64,000 bases of DNA from JBGPLJ01 sp963826145 (GTDB lineage: Bacteria > Pseudomonadota > Gammaproteobacteria > Steroidobacterales > Steroidobacteraceae): positions 620,001 to 684,000 of the forward strand of contig CAWGVW010000001.1 of assembly GCA_963826145.1 (NCBI GenBank), read 5' to 3'. A program made the translations under genes and the position numbers. A model generated the notes under the pieces. The model saw nothing but the letters and a program-made list of their open reading frames with translations. It did no database searches and was not told the origin of the DNA. Positions 35,948-46,193 of this stretch are shown here, one piece after another; the first letter of the stretch is position 1; each line of letters starts with the position of its first letter.

Positions 35948-37051
35948 ATGTCAGGCAACACGTTCGGGAAACTCTTTAGCGTCACGACGTTCGGCGAAAG
36001 CCACGGACCCGCGATCGGCTGTATCGTCGACGGCTGCCCGCCGGGCCTCGCGCTCGCCGAGAGCGATCTGCAGCCGGACATTGATCGTCGCCGCCCTGGC
36101 ACGTCACAGTTCACGAGCCAGCGGCGTGAGCCGGATCAGGTCCGGATCCTGTCGGGTGTCTTCGACGGTGTGACGACCGGTACGCCGATCGGCCTCCTGG
36201 TCGAAAATGTCGATCAGCGTTCGCGCGACTACGAAAAGATCAAAGACCGGTTTCGCCCCGGCCACGCGGATTACACGTACCAGCAGAAATACGGACGTCG
36301 CGACTATCGCGGCGGCGGAAGATCATCCGCGCGCGAAACGGTCATGCGCGTCGCCGCCGGGGCCATCGCCCGGAAATATCTTCGCGAACGGCCCGGCATC
36401 GAGATCTCCGGCTACCTTTCGCAGATCGGCGCACTCGTCCTCGAACCTGTCGATCCGAAATCGGCGTACGACAATCCCTTCTTCTGTCCGGATCCGGCGC
36501 GCGTTGCGGAGCTCGAGCAACTCATCTGGAAGCTTCGCGAGGACGGTGATTCGATCGGCGCACGAGTGACCGTGAAGGCAACCGGGCTGCCGCCTGGTCT
36601 TGGCGAGCCCGTTTTCGATCGGCTCGACGCGGACGTCGCGCACGCGCTGATGGGCATCAACGCAGTCAAAGGTGTCGAAATCGGCGCTGGCTTTCGCGCC
36701 GTCGTCCAGCGCGGTTCCGAGCATCGCGATCTCATCACGCCACGCGGCTTTCTCAGCAACAACGCTGGCGGCATCCTCGGCGGCATCTCATCCGGCCAGA
36801 CACTGGTCGCGCACATCGCGATCAAGCCCACGTCGAGCATCCTCAAGGGTGGAACGACGGTCGATCTCGAGGGCCGGCCGGCAGAAATTTCAACGACCGG
36901 GCGCCACGATCCTTGCGTCGGTCTGCGGGCGACACCCATTGCCGAGGCCATGCTGGCTCTGGTGTTGATGGATCATTACCTGCGTCACCGGGCGCAAAAC
37001 GCCGATGTGCGATCCCAGACCCCGGTCATTCCCGGAGGCATATCTGATTGA
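35948..37051 (+). CDS. aroC: Chorismate synthase
   Basis: AroC converts 5-enolpyruvylshikimate 3-phosphate to chorismate with reduced FMN, the last common step to aromatic amino acids. The 367-aa protein starts MSGNTFGKLFSVTTFGESHG. The signature RGGGRSSARETVMRVAAGA and the histidine-containing GRHDPCVGLRATPIAEAM are intact. The open frame extends into prmB, but the ATG at 35948 is the family start. Confidence 0.98.
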   Translation: MSGNTFGKLFSVTTFGESHGPAIGCIVDGCPPGLALAESDLQPDIDRRRPGTSQFTSQRREPDQVRILSGVFDGVTTGTPIGLLVENVDQRSRDYEKIKDRFRPGHADYTYQQKYGRRDYRGGGRSSARETVMRVAAGAIARKYLRERPGIEISGYLSQIGALVLEPVDPKSAYDNPFFCPDPARVAELEQLIWKLREDGDSIGARVTVKATGLPPGLGEPVFDRLDADVAHALMGINAVKGVEIGAGFRAVVQRGSEHRDLITPRGFLSNNAGGILGGISSGQTLVAHIAIKPTSSILKGGTTVDLEGRPAEISTTGRHDPCVGLRATPIAEAMLALVLMDHYLRHRAQNADVRSQTPVIPGGISD

Positions 37052-37156
37052 TCCGACGCCGGCCCGGGCTTCTGACGGAGTCCACAGTCCGGGTAGAGTG
37101 TGCCAGCGCGATGCAAGAACTGTGAAATTCATCCAAGTGCCTGCCGCGCAAAGACT

Positions 37157-37185
37157 TTGGCCTCCGACTATTGTTAAGCTATAGT
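37157..37185 (+). promoter_or_regulatory. Candidate sigma-70 promoter of fimV
   Basis: TTGGCC at 37157-37162 and TATAGT at 37180-37185, 17 bp apart, precede fimV by about 95 bp in an otherwise empty 229-bp spacer after aroC. Confidence 0.5.
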
Positions 37186-37280
37186 TCGGCGCCTGATGAC
37201 CGGGCTTGTGAAGAACGGTGCCTAAACTACTGTATCGAGGCGTATTAGGCCTGCGCGAGCCGCGTTCCCGGGGAGTCCTG

Positions 37281-40200
37281 ATGTCACGAACAATGCTGCG
37301 TCTTGCTGTGCTGGCGCTGCTCATTTCGCCGGTCAGCGCGTTTGCGCTCGGACTTGGCGAGATCCATGTCAATTCGGCGCTCAACGAGCCACTGAACGCC
37401 GAGATCGAACTCGTATCGGCGACCCCGGACGAACTGAGCTCCGTCAGCGCAGCCCTTGCGTCGCGCGACACGTTCACGCGTTATGGCTTGGACCGGCCGG
37501 TTTTCCTGAACGCGCTCATGTTCCGCGTGCAGCGCACGGCAGACGGCCGCGCGGTGCTGCTCGTGCGTTCGAATGAGGCCATCAGCGAGCCTTTTGTCAC
37601 CTTTCTCGTTGAGGTCAACTGGGCGCGCGGGCATCTGCTGCGCGAATACACGGTCCTGCTCGATCCGCCGGTGTTCACGCCGGGCGAAACGCAGCGAGCA
37701 GCGGCACCCGTTGCTGCACCGGAAGCTGGTGAAGCGGATACCTCGCGGGCCGGCTCCGTGCAGCGCGCACCAGAGCCCTCGACGAGCAGCGCACCTGTGG
37801 AGTCCTCCAGCTCCGCAGCTGTGAGTCCGGGAGCTTCGACCTATCAGGTTCGCCGCAACGACACGCTATTCGAAATTTCCCGCAACCTGCGGCCGGGAAG
37901 TCTTCGCGAAGTGAACCGGACGATGATGGCGCTCTATCGCGCCAACCCGGAAGCCTTCGAGGGGAACATCAACCGGTTGCGTGCCGGTGCGATTCTCAGA
38001 ATTCCGGACGGCGGCCAGATCGAATCGATGTCCGCTGACGAAGCGGCTACAGCCGTTGCGAGCCAGTACTCCGAGTGGCGAGCTGGCGGCGGGGGGACGA
38101 GCCCGCATCTGCGCCTGGTGACGCCTGCCGAAGGCAGCGAATCTGGCGGGGCGAGCGCAGGCGGCCCATCGGGGTCCGAGTCGTCCGCCGAGGCACGCGC
38201 CCTTCGCGACAAGATCAAGGGACTTGAGGATCAGCTGGAGCAGCAGCGGCGGCTGCTCGACGTGAAGGACGCCGATCTGGCCCGCATGCAGCAGCAGCTG
38301 GCAGCACAACAGCAAGCAGCTGCGCAAGCCAGCCCCTCCACGACACCGACGCCCGCGCCAACCCCGACGCCGACGGAATCGACCGCAACGGCTCCGGTTG
38401 AGGCTCCGACGACGGCGCCAACCGAAGCTGCGCCTGCGCAACCGACGCCGACCGAGACTCCACCCACCGAGACGGCAACGACGACGACTCCGACGGAAAC
38501 GGCGCCGCAGCCTGCGGTTGAGAGCAAGGGCATAGTCGACAAGGTCAAGGAATACGTGCAGCCCTGGATGCTGCTCACTGGTGCCGGGGTGATCCTGGTG
38601 TTGCTCATCCTCGGCCGCGTGCTGGCGCGCCGGCGACGTGCGCCGGATCTCGATGAAACCCTCGGCCGCCTCGCAGCGGTTGCGCCGGAGAGCACCGCCA
38701 GGTTCCGCAACCTCCGCGAAGACGACGACAAGGCGGACTCGTTCCTGGTCGAGGAAAGCGGCGAACGTCCGTCGGCGCCCATGATCGCCGAGATCCGCGC
38801 GGAGCGCGCGCGCCCGGAACCTGTCGCGAAGCCGCTGACGGAAGATACGATTTCGAGCGAAACGGCGATCAATCTCGATCAGGGCGATCCGCTCGCGGAA
38901 GCGGATTTCCACATGGCTTACGGCCTGTACGACCAGGCTGCGGATCTCGTTCGCATCGCCATCGAGCGCCATCCCGAAAGGCGCGATCTCAAATTGAAGC
39001 TGCTGGAGATCTTCTTCGTCTGGGGCAACAAGGACGCCTTCCTGCAGCAGGCGCGTGAGCTCAACGAAACGCGGGCCCAGGCGCCGTCGAGCGAATGGGA
39101 CAAGATCGTCATCATGGGCAAGCAGATCTGCCCGGACGATGACCTCTTCCTGCAATCCCGGCACGCACACGCCGCAGCCGCTCAGGAAGTGGACCTCAAT
39201 CTCGAAGGCGGTGAAAACCGCATCGACGTCGACCTGCTGGCGGCTCCCGAGGACGGCAGGGGTGGTGGCATCGACCTCGACCTCGGCAGCGACTCGACCT
39301 CGGCGACGGGCGAAACCGCTGCTGACGGCCTCGACTTCAACATAGGGGCCACGTCGTCGACGCGCGAAATGCCAGTCCCGACGTTGGAAACGCCAACCAT
39401 CGAATCGACGACCTTCGACACGCCGACGATCGAACAGCAAACGGTGCAGATGCAGCCCCACGATGTGCCGACGGTGGAAACACCGGTGCTGCATCGTGAG
39501 GGCACGATTCGCGAGAAGATCGATTCCGCGATCTTCCGCCAGGGCCAGGACGCGCCGGCGGATCAGACGGCCGAACTCGCGCTCGATGATCTCGGGCTCG
39601 ACCTGTCGAACCTGCCGACCGACGACACCGGCACGATCGAAGCGCTCGACGAGGAAACCGATCATCCGGCGGATGCGCCGACGATGGTCGCAGGCCTCGA
39701 TGAAACGTCGCGCAAGCTCCTCGACGAAGCCGCCCGACGCGACCGCGATCCGGGTCGCACGACGCAAGTGGCTTCGCTCGACGATCCTATCTCGCGCGAC
39801 GGTGGCACCGGCACCTGGGTGCTGGGTGATGACACCGACCAGCCGTCCTCGACCCGATCGAACGGCGCGGACAGCAACGCAACGGTGCGCGTCGGCGCGC
39901 AGGGTGATACAGCCGGACGGACCACTACGCAGCGCACGCTGAAGATGGGCGCAGTGGACGAGAATCTCGACATGGATCTCGACCGCCTGTCGGCGGCGCT
40001 GTCAGGCGATACCCAGCGCCAGCCGAAACCGAGCGGCACCGCTGAAGATCGCTTCTCGACGGACGTATTCACCGATACGAGCACGGGCGCGACGAGTTCC
40101 CGCTACAAGCTCGACCTCGATGTCGGCGAAGTCGCGGGTGATCACGACCGCGCACCTACCGCTACGGAGCGGTTGGCTGCCGAAGAACTGGCGTTGCCGG

Positions 40201-40373
40201 AACTGGAGCCGGTAACGATGAGCGAGGTCGGCACCAAGCTGGACCTGGCTCGCGCCTACATGGATATGGGCGATCCGGAAGGCGCGCGCAGCATCCTCGA
40301 AGAAGTCCTGAGCGAAGGCAGCGCAAGCCAGAAGCAGGAAGCGCAGCGTCTGATCGCCTCGCTCCCGGGCTAG
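37281..40373 (+). CDS. fimV: FimV-like polar hub protein
   Basis: FimV is an inner-membrane, peptidoglycan-binding polar landmark protein needed for type IV pilus assembly and twitching. The 1030-aa protein has a signal sequence ending near AFALGLGEI, the FimV N-terminal domain with NSALNEPLNAEIEL, a LysM domain at about 187-240 (YQVRRNDTLFEISRNLR), a coiled coil, a Thr/Pro/Ala-rich linker and one transmembrane helix at about 427-447. A long acidic cytoplasmic region and the C-terminal TPR-like FimV domain (DLARAYMDMGDPEGARSIL) follow. The ATG at 37281 after GGGGAG starts the signal peptide. The gene precedes truA, its common position. Confidence 0.94.
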   Translation: MSRTMLRLAVLALLISPVSAFALGLGEIHVNSALNEPLNAEIELVSATPDELSSVSAALASRDTFTRYGLDRPVFLNALMFRVQRTADGRAVLLVRSNEAISEPFVTFLVEVNWARGHLLREYTVLLDPPVFTPGETQRAAAPVAAPEAGEADTSRAGSVQRAPEPSTSSAPVESSSSAAVSPGASTYQVRRNDTLFEISRNLRPGSLREVNRTMMALYRANPEAFEGNINRLRAGAILRIPDGGQIESMSADEAATAVASQYSEWRAGGGGTSPHLRLVTPAEGSESGGASAGGPSGSESSAEARALRDKIKGLEDQLEQQRRLLDVKDADLARMQQQLAAQQQAAAQASPSTTPTPAPTPTPTESTATAPVEAPTTAPTEAAPAQPTPTETPPTETATTTTPTETAPQPAVESKGIVDKVKEYVQPWMLLTGAGVILVLLILGRVLARRRRAPDLDETLGRLAAVAPESTARFRNLREDDDKADSFLVEESGERPSAPMIAEIRAERARPEPVAKPLTEDTISSETAINLDQGDPLAEADFHMAYGLYDQAADLVRIAIERHPERRDLKLKLLEIFFVWGNKDAFLQQARELNETRAQAPSSEWDKIVIMGKQICPDDDLFLQSRHAHAAAAQEVDLNLEGGENRIDVDLLAAPEDGRGGGIDLDLGSDSTSATGETAADGLDFNIGATSSTREMPVPTLETPTIESTTFDTPTIEQQTVQMQPHDVPTVETPVLHREGTIREKIDSAIFRQGQDAPADQTAELALDDLGLDLSNLPTDDTGTIEALDEETDHPADAPTMVAGLDETSRKLLDEAARRDRDPGRTTQVASLDDPISRDGGTGTWVLGDDTDQPSSTRSNGADSNATVRVGAQGDTAGRTTTQRTLKMGAVDENLDMDLDRLSAALSGDTQRQPKPSGTAEDRFSTDVFTDTSTGATSSRYKLDLDVGEVAGDHDRAPTATERLAAEELALPELEPVTMSEVGTKLDLARAYMDMGDPEGARSILEEVLSEGSASQKQEAQRLIASLPG

Positions 40374-40404
40374 GCTTCCTGGCTCTAAGGGAATTGCGCG
40401 CGGC

Positions 40405-41214
40405 ATGCGGATCGCCGTCGGCGTTGAATACGACGGAACTGCCTACGCGGGCTGGCAGTCGCAGGCCACCGTCGACTCAATCCAGGCGCAGGTCGAGCGC
40501 TCGCTCTCCGAAGTCGCAAACCATCCTGTCGATGTCACCTGTGCAGGCCGCACCGATGCGGGCGTACACGCGCTCTGCCAGGTGGCACATTTCGACGCGA
40601 CTGCCGTTCGCTCGAGCCGCGGCTGGGTGCTCGGTGCGAACACACACTTGCCGGAAGACATTGCCTTGCTGTGGGCCATTCCCGTGCCGGCGGACTTCCA
40701 CGCGCGCTATTCAGCCGTCGCCCGCAGCTATCGCTACGTCATCCTCAACCGATCGACACGCTCGGCGCTTGCGCGGCTGCGAGCCTGTCTCGTGCATCGC
40801 GCGCTTGACGTGCCGGCGATGCATGGCGCCGCGCAGTTCCTCATCGGTGAACTCGACTTCACCTCGTTCCGCTCCGCCGAATGCCAGTCGCGAACACCGG
40901 TACGGCGCGTCGAGTCCGTCACGGTCGTGCGCGACGGTGAATTCGTCATCATCGACGTGACGGCCAACGCATTTCTGCACCACATGGTGCGCAACTTCGC
41001 GGGCGCGCTCCTGACCGTTGGACTCGGCGAGGCGGCTCCGGAGTGGATTCGGGAGCTCCTTGAGCTGCGTGACCGCTCACGCGCCGGCGTCACTGCGCCG
41101 CCGCAGGGACTTTATCTGCGCGCCATCACCTATCCCGCGAGTCTTGGCCTGCCCGGCGCCGTTCTCGGCGAGACCGGCCTTTCGAGTATGATCCGGCCCC
41201 ATGTCATGGTTTGA
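40405..41214 (+). CDS. truA: tRNA pseudouridine(38-40) synthase
   Basis: TruA makes pseudouridine at positions 38-40 of the anticodon stem of many tRNAs. The catalytic aspartate is in CAGRTDAGVHALCQVAHF. RIAVGVEYDGTAYAGWQ at the start and FLHHMVRNFAGALL near the end are conserved. 269 aa, normal length. The last 14 bases overlap accD, implying coupled translation. Confidence 0.97.
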   Translation: MRIAVGVEYDGTAYAGWQSQATVDSIQAQVERSLSEVANHPVDVTCAGRTDAGVHALCQVAHFDATAVRSSRGWVLGANTHLPEDIALLWAIPVPADFHARYSAVARSYRYVILNRSTRSALARLRACLVHRALDVPAMHGAAQFLIGELDFTSFRSAECQSRTPVRRVESVTVVRDGEFVIIDVTANAFLHHMVRNFAGALLTVGLGEAAPEWIRELLELRDRSRAGVTAPPQGLYLRAITYPASLGLPGAVLGETGLSSMIRPHVMV

Positions 41215-42064
41215 GCGCATCGTCCCTTCGCGCATCAAGACCGAGCGGCGTACCCGTTCGGTGCCGGAGGGACTATGGATGAAATGCAGTGCGTGCGACG
41301 CCGTGCTCTACCGCGCTGAGCTCGAACGCAATCTCCATGTCTGCCCCAAGTGCAGCCATCACATGCGCATCGGCGCGCGCGAGCGGCTGCTGCGTTTCCT
41401 CGATCCGGGAACGGCGGTCGAAATCGCGACCGGCATCGAACCGGAGGATCCGCTCAAGTTCCGGGACAGCAAGCGCTACCGCGATCGCCTCACGGCCGCC
41501 CAGAAAGGCACGGGCGAGCGCGACGCGCTCGTCGTGATGCGCGGAACGCTCAAGGGGCTCGGCATCGTTGCCTCGGCCTTCGAGTTCAAGTTCATGGGCG
41601 GCTCCATGGGGTCGGTGGTCGGGGAGCGTTTCACGCGTGGCGTGGAACTCTGCTTGCAGGAGAAGCGGCCGCTCGTCTGTTTTTCCGCGAGCGGCGGTGC
41701 GCGCATGCAGGAGGCGCTTTATTCGCTCCTGCAGATGGCAAAAACGAGCGCCGCGCTCGCGCGCCTGGCGGCAGCGCATCTGCCCTTCATTTCGGTCCTC
41801 ACCGATCCAACGACAGGTGGCGTCTCTGCGAGCCTCGCCATGCTCGGCGACGTGAATATCGCAGAACCAAAGGCGCTCATCGGATTCGCTGGCCCGCGCG
41901 TCATCCAGCAGACTGTCCGGGAGACCCTGCCGGAAGGGTTTCAGCGTGCCGAGTTCCTGCTCGAACACGGGGCCGTCGACATGATCGTCGACCGCCGCGA
42001 CGAGCGCGACCGCATCGGAAGCCTCTTGAGGCTCTACATGGGTCAGCCTGTCGCCAGCGACTGA
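41201..42064 (+). CDS. accD: Acetyl-CoA carboxylase carboxyltransferase subunit beta
   Basis: AccD with AccA transfers the carboxyl group from carboxybiotin to acetyl-CoA to form malonyl-CoA. The 287-aa protein begins MSWFERIVPSRIKTE. The N-terminal zinc ribbon is CSACDAVLYRAELERNLHVC plus PKC. The oxyanion region FSASGGARMQEAL and VLTDPTTGGVSAS are intact. Its place between truA and folC matches the E. coli neighbourhood. Confidence 0.98.
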   Translation: MSWFERIVPSRIKTERRTRSVPEGLWMKCSACDAVLYRAELERNLHVCPKCSHHMRIGARERLLRFLDPGTAVEIATGIEPEDPLKFRDSKRYRDRLTAAQKGTGERDALVVMRGTLKGLGIVASAFEFKFMGGSMGSVVGERFTRGVELCLQEKRPLVCFSASGGARMQEALYSLLQMAKTSAALARLAAAHLPFISVLTDPTTGGVSASLAMLGDVNIAEPKALIGFAGPRVIQQTVRETLPEGFQRAEFLLEHGAVDMIVDRRDERDRIGSLLRLYMGQPVASD

Positions 42065-42073
42065 ACGCGCGGT

Positions 42074-43366
42074 GTGAGCGCCCGCTTTGCATCGCTCGGC
42101 GCCTGGCTCGCGTGGCAGGAGCGACTACACCCGTTGACTATCGATCTCGGTCTCGAGCGCGTGCAACGCGTCTATGCTGCGCTCGATCTTGGCGCATTTA
42201 CCTGTCCGGTGATCACTGTCGGCGGCACCAACGGCAAGGGCTCGTGCGTTGCGCTCCTCGACAGCATCCTCGGCGCCGAGGGCCTCAAGGTCGGAACCTT
42301 CACCTCTCCGCATCTCAGCCGTTATAACGAGCGCGTCCTCATCCGCGGCGTTGAGGCAAGCGATGCGGCGCTGATGCAGGCCTTTGAAAGGATCGAAGAC
42401 GTTCGCGGCGACGTGAGTCTCACCTTTTTCGAATACAACACTCTGGCCGCGCTCTGCCTCTTCGCCGAAGCCGGGCTCGACGCGATGATTCTCGAAGTCG
42501 GGCTGGGCGGGCGGCTCGATGCGGTCAACATCGTCGACGCGGATGCGGCCCTCCTCGCAAGTGTCGGCATCGATCACATCGAATGGCTGGGAGCGACGCT
42601 TGATGCCATCGGCCGCGAGAAGGCTGGCATCTTTCGCGCCGGTCGCCCTGCCGTGCTTGGCGATGGCGTGATGCCGGATTCCGTGCGCCAGGCGGCTCTC
42701 GCCATCGGCGCACGCCTCATCGAGCCTGGCCGGGACTTCCGCTGGTCGCGCGCTGGTGCGCGGTGGCGCTGGGAAGGTATCGACACGTCGTTTGAAGACT
42801 TGCCGCCGCCGGCGTTGGCCGGGGGACGTCAGTTCAGCAATGCCGCCGCGGTGCTCGCTGTCCTTGAAGCGCTGGCCGGCCGCGTGTCGGTGTCGCGGGC
42901 AGCGCTCGTGCAGGGACTTGAGCGCGTCGAGCTGGCCGGGCGCTTCCAACGCATCGCAACCGCCGGCGTCGAATGGATCTTCGACGTCGCCCACAATGCC
43001 GCCGCGGCGGCGACACTTGCCGAAAACCTCAGTGAGCTGCGGCGCGCGGACCGGACGATCGCAGTGTTCGGCGCGCTCAAGGACAAGGATGCCGCTGCAA
43101 TTGTGGCGGCGGTCGCGCCAGCGATCGATGAATGGCTGTTGGTCGACCTTCCCGGCGAACGGGGACTTGACGCGGGGCAGCTGGAGCAGCGCGCGTTCGC
43201 GGGCCGGACCGCGTGTGTGCGGCGCGCAGGTGCGCTGCAGGCAGCCCTGGAGGCCGCCGCCGGCGCCGCGCGGCCGGGCGAGCGCATCGTTGTCTTCGGT
43301 TCATTTCATGTCGTCGGTCCCGCACTCGATTGGCATCGGCTATACTCGCGCGCGCCCAAAACCTGA
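42074..43366 (+). CDS. folC: Dihydrofolate/folylpolyglutamate synthase
   Basis: FolC adds glutamate to dihydropteroate and then to folates. The 430-aa Mur-ligase-like protein has the P-loop VGGTNGKGSCVALLD, the segment TSPHLSRYNERVLI and the second-domain start near GRFQRIATAGVEWIFDVAHN. The start is GTG 42074, nine bases after accD. Note that FolE2, FolC and FolD all occur in this window, far apart. Confidence 0.96.
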   Translation: MSARFASLGAWLAWQERLHPLTIDLGLERVQRVYAALDLGAFTCPVITVGGTNGKGSCVALLDSILGAEGLKVGTFTSPHLSRYNERVLIRGVEASDAALMQAFERIEDVRGDVSLTFFEYNTLAALCLFAEAGLDAMILEVGLGGRLDAVNIVDADAALLASVGIDHIEWLGATLDAIGREKAGIFRAGRPAVLGDGVMPDSVRQAALAIGARLIEPGRDFRWSRAGARWRWEGIDTSFEDLPPPALAGGRQFSNAAAVLAVLEALAGRVSVSRAALVQGLERVELAGRFQRIATAGVEWIFDVAHNAAAAATLAENLSELRRADRTIAVFGALKDKDAAAIVAAVAPAIDEWLLVDLPGERGLDAGQLEQRAFAGRTACVRRAGALQAALEAAAGAARPGERIVVFGSFHVVGPALDWHRLYSRAPKT

Positions 43367-43383
43367 CCCGGTTCGCATGACGC

Positions 43384-44031
43384 ATGAGTCCCGCCCCTCG
43401 CATGGACACTCCGTCGAAAGAACGTCTGGTCGGCGCGGTCATCTTTGTTGCTGTGATCGTGCTGCTCGTTCCCGAAATTCTGTCCGGGCCGCATCGGTCC
43501 GCGGCAGCAAGCGGCACGCCGGCCGAAGGTGCCAAGCGCAGCTACATCATTGACCTCGGAAACCCCGTGAAAGCCACCGGTCCGCAGGCAGCCGATGCGA
43601 AGCCGACGACGCCCGCGCCGCCAGCCCAGGGGACCCAACAGCTCCCGCCCGTCGACGGGGCGGCAGCCGTACCCGTGAGCACCTCGCAATCGTCAACGCC
43701 GCCGGCTGTTGAGGCGCAGTCGCAGCCCGTTGTGGTTACAAAGTCCGAATCGACGAAACCCGAACCAGTCAAACCCGGCGCGACGAGCGCGGGCAGCGGG
43801 GAATCCTGGGGCGCACAGCTCGGCAGCTTCTCGAAAGCGGAGAACGCGGAGCGCTTGGCGACGAAGCTGCGCGGCAAGGGCTATCACGCATTCGTGTCGC
43901 CAATCGGCAGTGGATCGCGCGTGCTGCATCGGGTGCGCGTTGGACCGGAACCGACGCGCGACGCTGCCGAGGCGCTGATCGCGCGGCTGAAGCGCGATGG
44001 CGAGACTGCATCGGTAGTGATGCTTCCGTAG
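43384..44031 (+). CDS. dedD: SPOR-domain protein, DedD-like
   Basis: DedD-type proteins bind denuded septal glycan through the SPOR domain and help cell constriction. The 215-aa protein has a short cytoplasmic start, one transmembrane helix at about 16-34 (LVGAVIFVAVIVLLVPEIL), a low-complexity Pro/Ala/Thr linker and a C-terminal SPOR domain (WGAQLGSFSKAENAERLATK). A second ATG at 43402 is an alternative start. Its place between folC and cvpA is the E. coli order. Confidence 0.9.
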   Translation: MSPAPRMDTPSKERLVGAVIFVAVIVLLVPEILSGPHRSAAASGTPAEGAKRSYIIDLGNPVKATGPQAADAKPTTPAPPAQGTQQLPPVDGAAAVPVSTSQSSTPPAVEAQSQPVVVTKSESTKPEPVKPGATSAGSGESWGAQLGSFSKAENAERLATKLRGKGYHAFVSPIGSGSRVLHRVRVGPEPTRDAAEALIARLKRDGETASVVMLP

Positions 44032-44137
44032 TGTGCGGTAGATCACGCCGGCGTGTGTGCCGGGAACGTGTTTCCGCTAGAATGCCGCACCCGCAAACGG
44101 GTCGCCCAATGGCTTTTTCGCTTCAGGATTTCCCTGC

Positions 44138-44632
44138 ATGACTGGCATCGACATCCTGCTCGTCTCGATCGTTCTGGTCTCGGCGATCATCGGCCTCGTG
44201 CGAGGTCTTATCCGGGAAATCATTTCGCTGGTGGTCTGGATCGTGGGCCTTTGGGGGGCGTGGCGCTTCGCCTACCTCATCGAGCCGGAGCTCGGCGGCG
44301 TGCTCTCGGAGCGCCCCGTGAGCCTCTGGGTCGCCCGTGGGCTCATCTTGGTCGGCGTCCTGGTGCTCGGCGGCATCGCCAATGCGGTGGTCGGTTACTT
44401 CATCCGTCACTCTGCACTCAGCTGGCTCGACCGTGCGCTCGGCGTGTTTTTTGGCCTGTTGCGCGGCCTTGTGCTCGTCGGGGTCGTCTCCATCTTGGGG
44501 CATGTACTGAAGCTTACCGACGGGCCGTCCTGGCGCGACTCGCATCTCGGAGACTTCGCCGATTCGACGGGCGCCATGGTGAAATCGCTGGTCGACGATG
44601 CAGGTCAGACCCTGAAGTCCCATGGCAGTTGA
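44138..44632 (+). CDS. cvpA: CvpA family membrane protein
   Basis: CvpA is a small inner-membrane protein named for its role in colicin V export, and more recently linked to envelope integrity and bile resistance. The 164-aa protein has four predicted transmembrane helices, starting with DILLVSIVLVSAIIGLVRG. The REIISLVVWIVGLWGAW segment is typical. It is followed by purF, the standard pair. Confidence 0.93.
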   Translation: MTGIDILLVSIVLVSAIIGLVRGLIREIISLVVWIVGLWGAWRFAYLIEPELGGVLSERPVSLWVARGLILVGVLVLGGIANAVVGYFIRHSALSWLDRALGVFFGLLRGLVLVGVVSILGHVLKLTDGPSWRDSHLGDFADSTGAMVKSLVDDAGQTLKSHGS

Positions 44633-44681
44633 ACAAGCGCAGTTGACCCGGGGCGGTTGCGGAATGAGGAGCGCCTGAAAC

Positions 44682-46193
44682 ATGTGCGGAATCGTCGGCA
44701 TAGTTGGAACGGGCCCCGTCAACCAGCGCATCTACGATGCATTGACGGTGCTGCAGCACCGCGGCCAGGACGCCGCTGGCATGATGACCTCGAGCGACGG
44801 CGAGCTCTTCCAGCGCAAGGCGAGCGGCCTGGTACGCGATGTCTTCCAGCAAAAGCACATGGTGCAGCTGCGCGGTAGCGTCGGCATCGGCCACGTGCGC
44901 TATCCGACCGCAGGCACGGACAACGCGCTCGAAGCGCAGCCTTTCTACGTGAACGCCCCCTACGGCATTTGTCTCGCGCATAACGGCAATCTCACGAACG
45001 CGACGGAACTCGCCGAGGTGCTGGTGCGCGAGGACCGGCGCCATCTCAATACCGAGTCCGACTCCGAAGTTCTGCTGAACGTGTTTGCGTCCGAGCTGCA
45101 GCGCGTCGGCACGCCTCGTGTCACGGCGGCCGACATCTTTGCGGCCGTCAGCGCCGTCTATCGTCGCTGCCGCGGCGGCTACGCAGTCGTCGCAATGATC
45201 ATCGGCCATGGCGTTCTTGGCTTTCGCGATCCGAACGGCATCCGTCCGCTCGTCATCGGGCGACGCGAAACGGCGCGGGGGCCCGAATTCATGCTGGCGT
45301 CGGAAAGCGTCGCGCTCGACATGCTCGGCTTCAAGCTCCTGCGCGACGTTGCACCCGGCGAAGCCGCCTACGTCGACGAGCAGGGGCGGCTCTATACCCA
45401 GCAGTGCGTCGCGGCCGTGCGGCACGCGCCGTGCATCTTCGAGTACGTCTATTTCGCGCGGCCCGATTCGATCATCGACAATATTTCCGTTTACAAGGCG
45501 CGCCTGAGGATGGGCGAGCGCCTCGCCGCGAAAATCCTGCGCTTGAAGCCAGATCACGACATCGACGTAGTCATTCCGATTCCCGATACGAGCCGCACGA
45601 GTGCGCTACAGGTGGCGCACATGCTCAATACGAAATATCGCGAAGGTTTCATCAAGAACCGCTACATCGGCCGCACGTTCATCATGCCGGGTCAGGAACA
45701 GCGCGAGAAATCGGTCCGCAGCAAGCTGAATGCGATCGACCTCGAGTTCCGCGGCAAGAACGTGATGCTGGTCGACGATTCGATCGTGCGAGGCACGACT
45801 TCCGCGCAGATCATCGAAATCGCGCGGGAAGCCGGGGCGCGCAAGGTGTACTTCGCTTCCGCGGCGCCGCCCGTGCGCTTCCCGAACGTCTACGGCATCG
45901 ACATGCCTGCGACCTCCGAGCTGGTTGCGGCAGACCGCACCGAGGACGAAGTCGCGAAGATCATCGGGGCGGACTGGCTCGTGTATCAGGACCTCGCCGA
46001 CCTCCTCGCGGCGGTGCGCCACGACTACGCCAAGATCGAGGAATTCGACACCTCCTGTTTCTCCGGTGAGTACGTCACCGGGGACGTGACACCGGAGTAC
46101 CTCAGCCGGTTGCAGGCTGAGCGCTCCGACGACGCCAAGTCGCGTCGTCGTGCGGAGCGTGGGCGCGCACTCAGGGCCGTGCGAGGCGCGTGA
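44682..46193 (+). CDS. purF: Amidophosphoribosyltransferase
   Basis: PurF forms 5-phosphoribosylamine from PRPP and glutamine, the first step of purine synthesis. The 503-aa protein starts MCGIVGIVG, so Cys2 is the glutaminase nucleophile after Met removal. LQHRGQDAAGM and the PRPP loop VMLVDDSIVRGTTSAQ are intact. The TGA stop overlaps the next gene's GTG as GTGA. Confidence 0.98.
   Translation: MCGIVGIVGTGPVNQRIYDALTVLQHRGQDAAGMMTSSDGELFQRKASGLVRDVFQQKHMVQLRGSVGIGHVRYPTAGTDNALEAQPFYVNAPYGICLAHNGNLTNATELAEVLVREDRRHLNTESDSEVLLNVFASELQRVGTPRVTAADIFAAVSAVYRRCRGGYAVVAMIIGHGVLGFRDPNGIRPLVIGRRETARGPEFMLASESVALDMLGFKLLRDVAPGEAAYVDEQGRLYTQQCVAAVRHAPCIFEYVYFARPDSIIDNISVYKARLRMGERLAAKILRLKPDHDIDVVIPIPDTSRTSALQVAHMLNTKYREGFIKNRYIGRTFIMPGQEQREKSVRSKLNAIDLEFRGKNVMLVDDSIVRGTTSAQIIEIAREAGARKVYFASAAPPVRFPNVYGIDMPATSELVAADRTEDEVAKIIGADWLVYQDLADLLAAVRHDYAKIEEFDTSCFSGEYVTGDVTPEYLSRLQAERSDDAKSRRRAERGRALRAVRGA

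Noticed and set aside
38340..38520. Tandem repeat in fimV rich in Pro, Thr and Glu codons.
   Set aside because: It is the ordinary low-complexity linker before the FimV transmembrane helix, not an independent repeat array.
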